A stretch of 64,000 nt of DNA, taken from CAZNSX01 sp964575845 (GTDB taxonomy: Bacteria > UBA8248 > CAZNSX01). Positions 63,226-64,000 of the stretch are shown here, one piece after another. The stretch is from the NCBI GenBank assembly GCA_964575845.1, contig CAZNSX010000006.1:1-64000 (forward strand). The letters are read 5' to 3'. Within the stretch, counting starts at the first letter, position 1. Each line of letters starts with the position of its first letter. Under the pieces are notes generated by a model that ran no database searches, was not told where the DNA came from, and was given only the letters and a program-made list of their open reading frames with translations. The translations under genes were made by a program, and so were the position numbers.

Positions 63226-64000
63226 TTAGCGGTTCCGGAAAAGTTGAGAAATCAATGCCTGCAAATCGGCGGGTAAACTGCTCAGTGCGATATCGCCTTT
63301 GTCGATTCTCTCTTTGAGCCTGATAAGGGCTTGAATATCTTGTTCGAGAGCCAATTTTTCATCTTGAGACATATCGCGGTGAATTCGCCTTAAATGTTGA
63401 ATCTGCTCATCGCTAGGATAAATAAATTTGAGCTCAAAAGTGTTGTTAATAACAGATTCAATTTCTCGTGCCAGGGATTCCATGGCAGACCCAACACCAG
63501 TTATACGAACCCATGCACGCGAACGTGTAATGGCGGTAAACAGGATATTGCGTTTGCGACTCAATTCGAAGCCTTCAAAGCAATGGTCAGCTGCTATAAC
63601 ATAAACCATTGGAGCTTCGTTGCCTTTTGCTCGAAAAATAGAAGTAATAGCAATAGAGTTTTCGTAGAAAAGAATATCACGACTGGCTGTTATGCCAACA
63701 AGGTGTGATTCAAGATTTCTAGCTTGTAAAGCGCGCATCATTTTAGAGCCAATGTTTTGAATACCTGTAGAATGTGCAATGATTATAAGGATATCGTCTG
63801 GGTCCAATTCATCATTCTTGAGGTTTTTCTCAATTTGCTCGGATACCCAAGAATATTCATCTTCACTGTTTTCAAAAACTTTAACGTTCACTGCATCATC
63901 CGGCGAAAGAAGATCATAAAAATACTTGGGTGCTGCATTTGCTCCTCGGGCGAGGCTTACGGTATGTCCCTGTGTCAAATCGCCGGAGCGGATCTCGTAA
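63226..64000 (-). CDS. SF1 (UvrD/Rep-like) helicase, C-terminal part, cut by window edge
   Basis: About 258 residues; the frame runs out through the window edge (YEIRSGDLTQGHTVSL...). It shows the C-terminal motifs of SF1 helicases: ITSIFRAKGNEAPMVYVIAA (motif V with RAKG) and NILFTAITRSRAWV (motif VI). A coiled-coil tail rich in Lys and Glu follows. The N-terminal nucleotide-binding half lies outside the window. The pair with a DUF2290-like gene suggests a DNA-repair or defence role (inference). Confidence 0.72.
   Translation of the reverse strand, partial: YEIRSGDLTQGHTVSLARGANAAPKYFYDLLSPDDAVNVKVFENSEDEYSWVSEQIEKNLKNDELDPDDILIIIAHSTGIQNIGSKMMRALQARNLESHLVGITASRDILFYENSIAITSIFRAKGNEAPMVYVIAADHCFEGFELSRKRNILFTAITRSRAWVRITGVGSAMESLAREIESVINNTFELKFIYPSDEQIQHLRRIHRDMSQDEKLALEQDIQALIRLKERIDKGDIALSSLPADLQALISQLFRNR

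Noticed and set aside
1..64000. CRISPR arrays, insertion sequences, integrases, rRNA
   Set aside because: No regularly spaced repeats, transposase or integrase motifs, or rRNA segments were recognised anywhere in the window.

Overview
The window looks like a chromosomal segment of an anaerobic Gram-negative bacterium with metabolically versatile gene content. Supporting signs are lipoprotein signals, a LapA-type inner-membrane protein, a LolD-like ATPase, an Flp pilin, strong AGGAGG ribosome sites, four molybdenum/tungsten bis-pterin oxidoreductases, an aldehyde:ferredoxin oxidoreductase, class I fumarase halves and a selenocysteine codon. Desulfobacterota is my best guess for the phylum, but that is inference from gene content only. 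There are no rRNA genes, convincing tRNA genes, CRISPR arrays or insertion sequences. Almost all of the window is GC-rich; the last ~1.5 kb is clearly more AT-rich.

Layout. 1-4.1 kb: the end of an Flp pilin gene, a long gene-poor stretch, and small membrane or lipoprotein genes. 4.3-6.5 kb: a TIM-barrel PEP-hydrolase-family gene followed by a Tm-1-like (UPF0261) gene. 6.7-10.6 kb: amidase, DJ-1/PfpI protein and amidohydrolase. 10.9-16.1 kb (minus): a tripartite tricarboxylate transporter (tctC, tctB, tctA) enclosing a fumarate-reductase-like flavoprotein and a 2x[4Fe-4S] ferredoxin, divergent from an aspartate dehydrogenase. 17.2-20.4 kb (minus): an XRE-cupin regulator, a UbiD-family decarboxylase and a nitrilase. 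20.9-31.2 kb (plus): three DMSO-reductase-family enzymes, a CCG-domain iron-sulfur protein and a class III aminotransferase. 31.3-35.6 kb (plus): an M24 peptidase-like protein, then cupin, CMD, cupin, CMD and a third CMD whose CxxC is CxxU, with an in-frame TGA followed by a SECIS-like hairpin. 35.7-44.3 kb (minus): AOR plus ferredoxin, a MerT-like membrane protein, a complete Liv-type ABC transporter and a RidA protein. 44.5-46.6 kb (minus): a fourth DMSO-reductase-family enzyme. 47.2-52.1 kb (plus): XRE-cupin regulator, an orphan xanthine-dehydrogenase-type large subunit, fumarase/tartrate dehydratase alpha and beta, cupin. 52.1-56.8 kb (minus): a NosL / FtsX / LolD / Cys-rich membrane-protein cluster with a TlpA-like thioredoxin. 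56.8-61.7 kb (minus): MBL hydrolase, DUF1989 protein, and an M24 peptidase / flavoprotein / 2Fe-2S set. 62.5-64 kb (minus, AT-rich): a DUF2290-like protein and an SF1 helicase fragment, possibly a defence module.

How it fits together. The recurring theme is uptake of small organic acids, amides or amino-acid-like compounds (TTT and Liv transporters), hydrolysis (amidase, nitrilase, amidohydrolase, M24, MBL), decarboxylation (UbiD) and low-potential redox steps (four DMSOR enzymes, AOR, two SdhA-like flavoproteins, each with its own small iron-sulfur partner). The most distinctive items are the probable selenoprotein at 34982-35551 inside a tandem cupin/CMD module, the DMSOR-family enzyme at 29095 whose [4Fe-4S] ligand set is rearranged, the NosL/ABC/Cys-rich membrane cluster, and the helicase-DUF2290 pair at the right edge.
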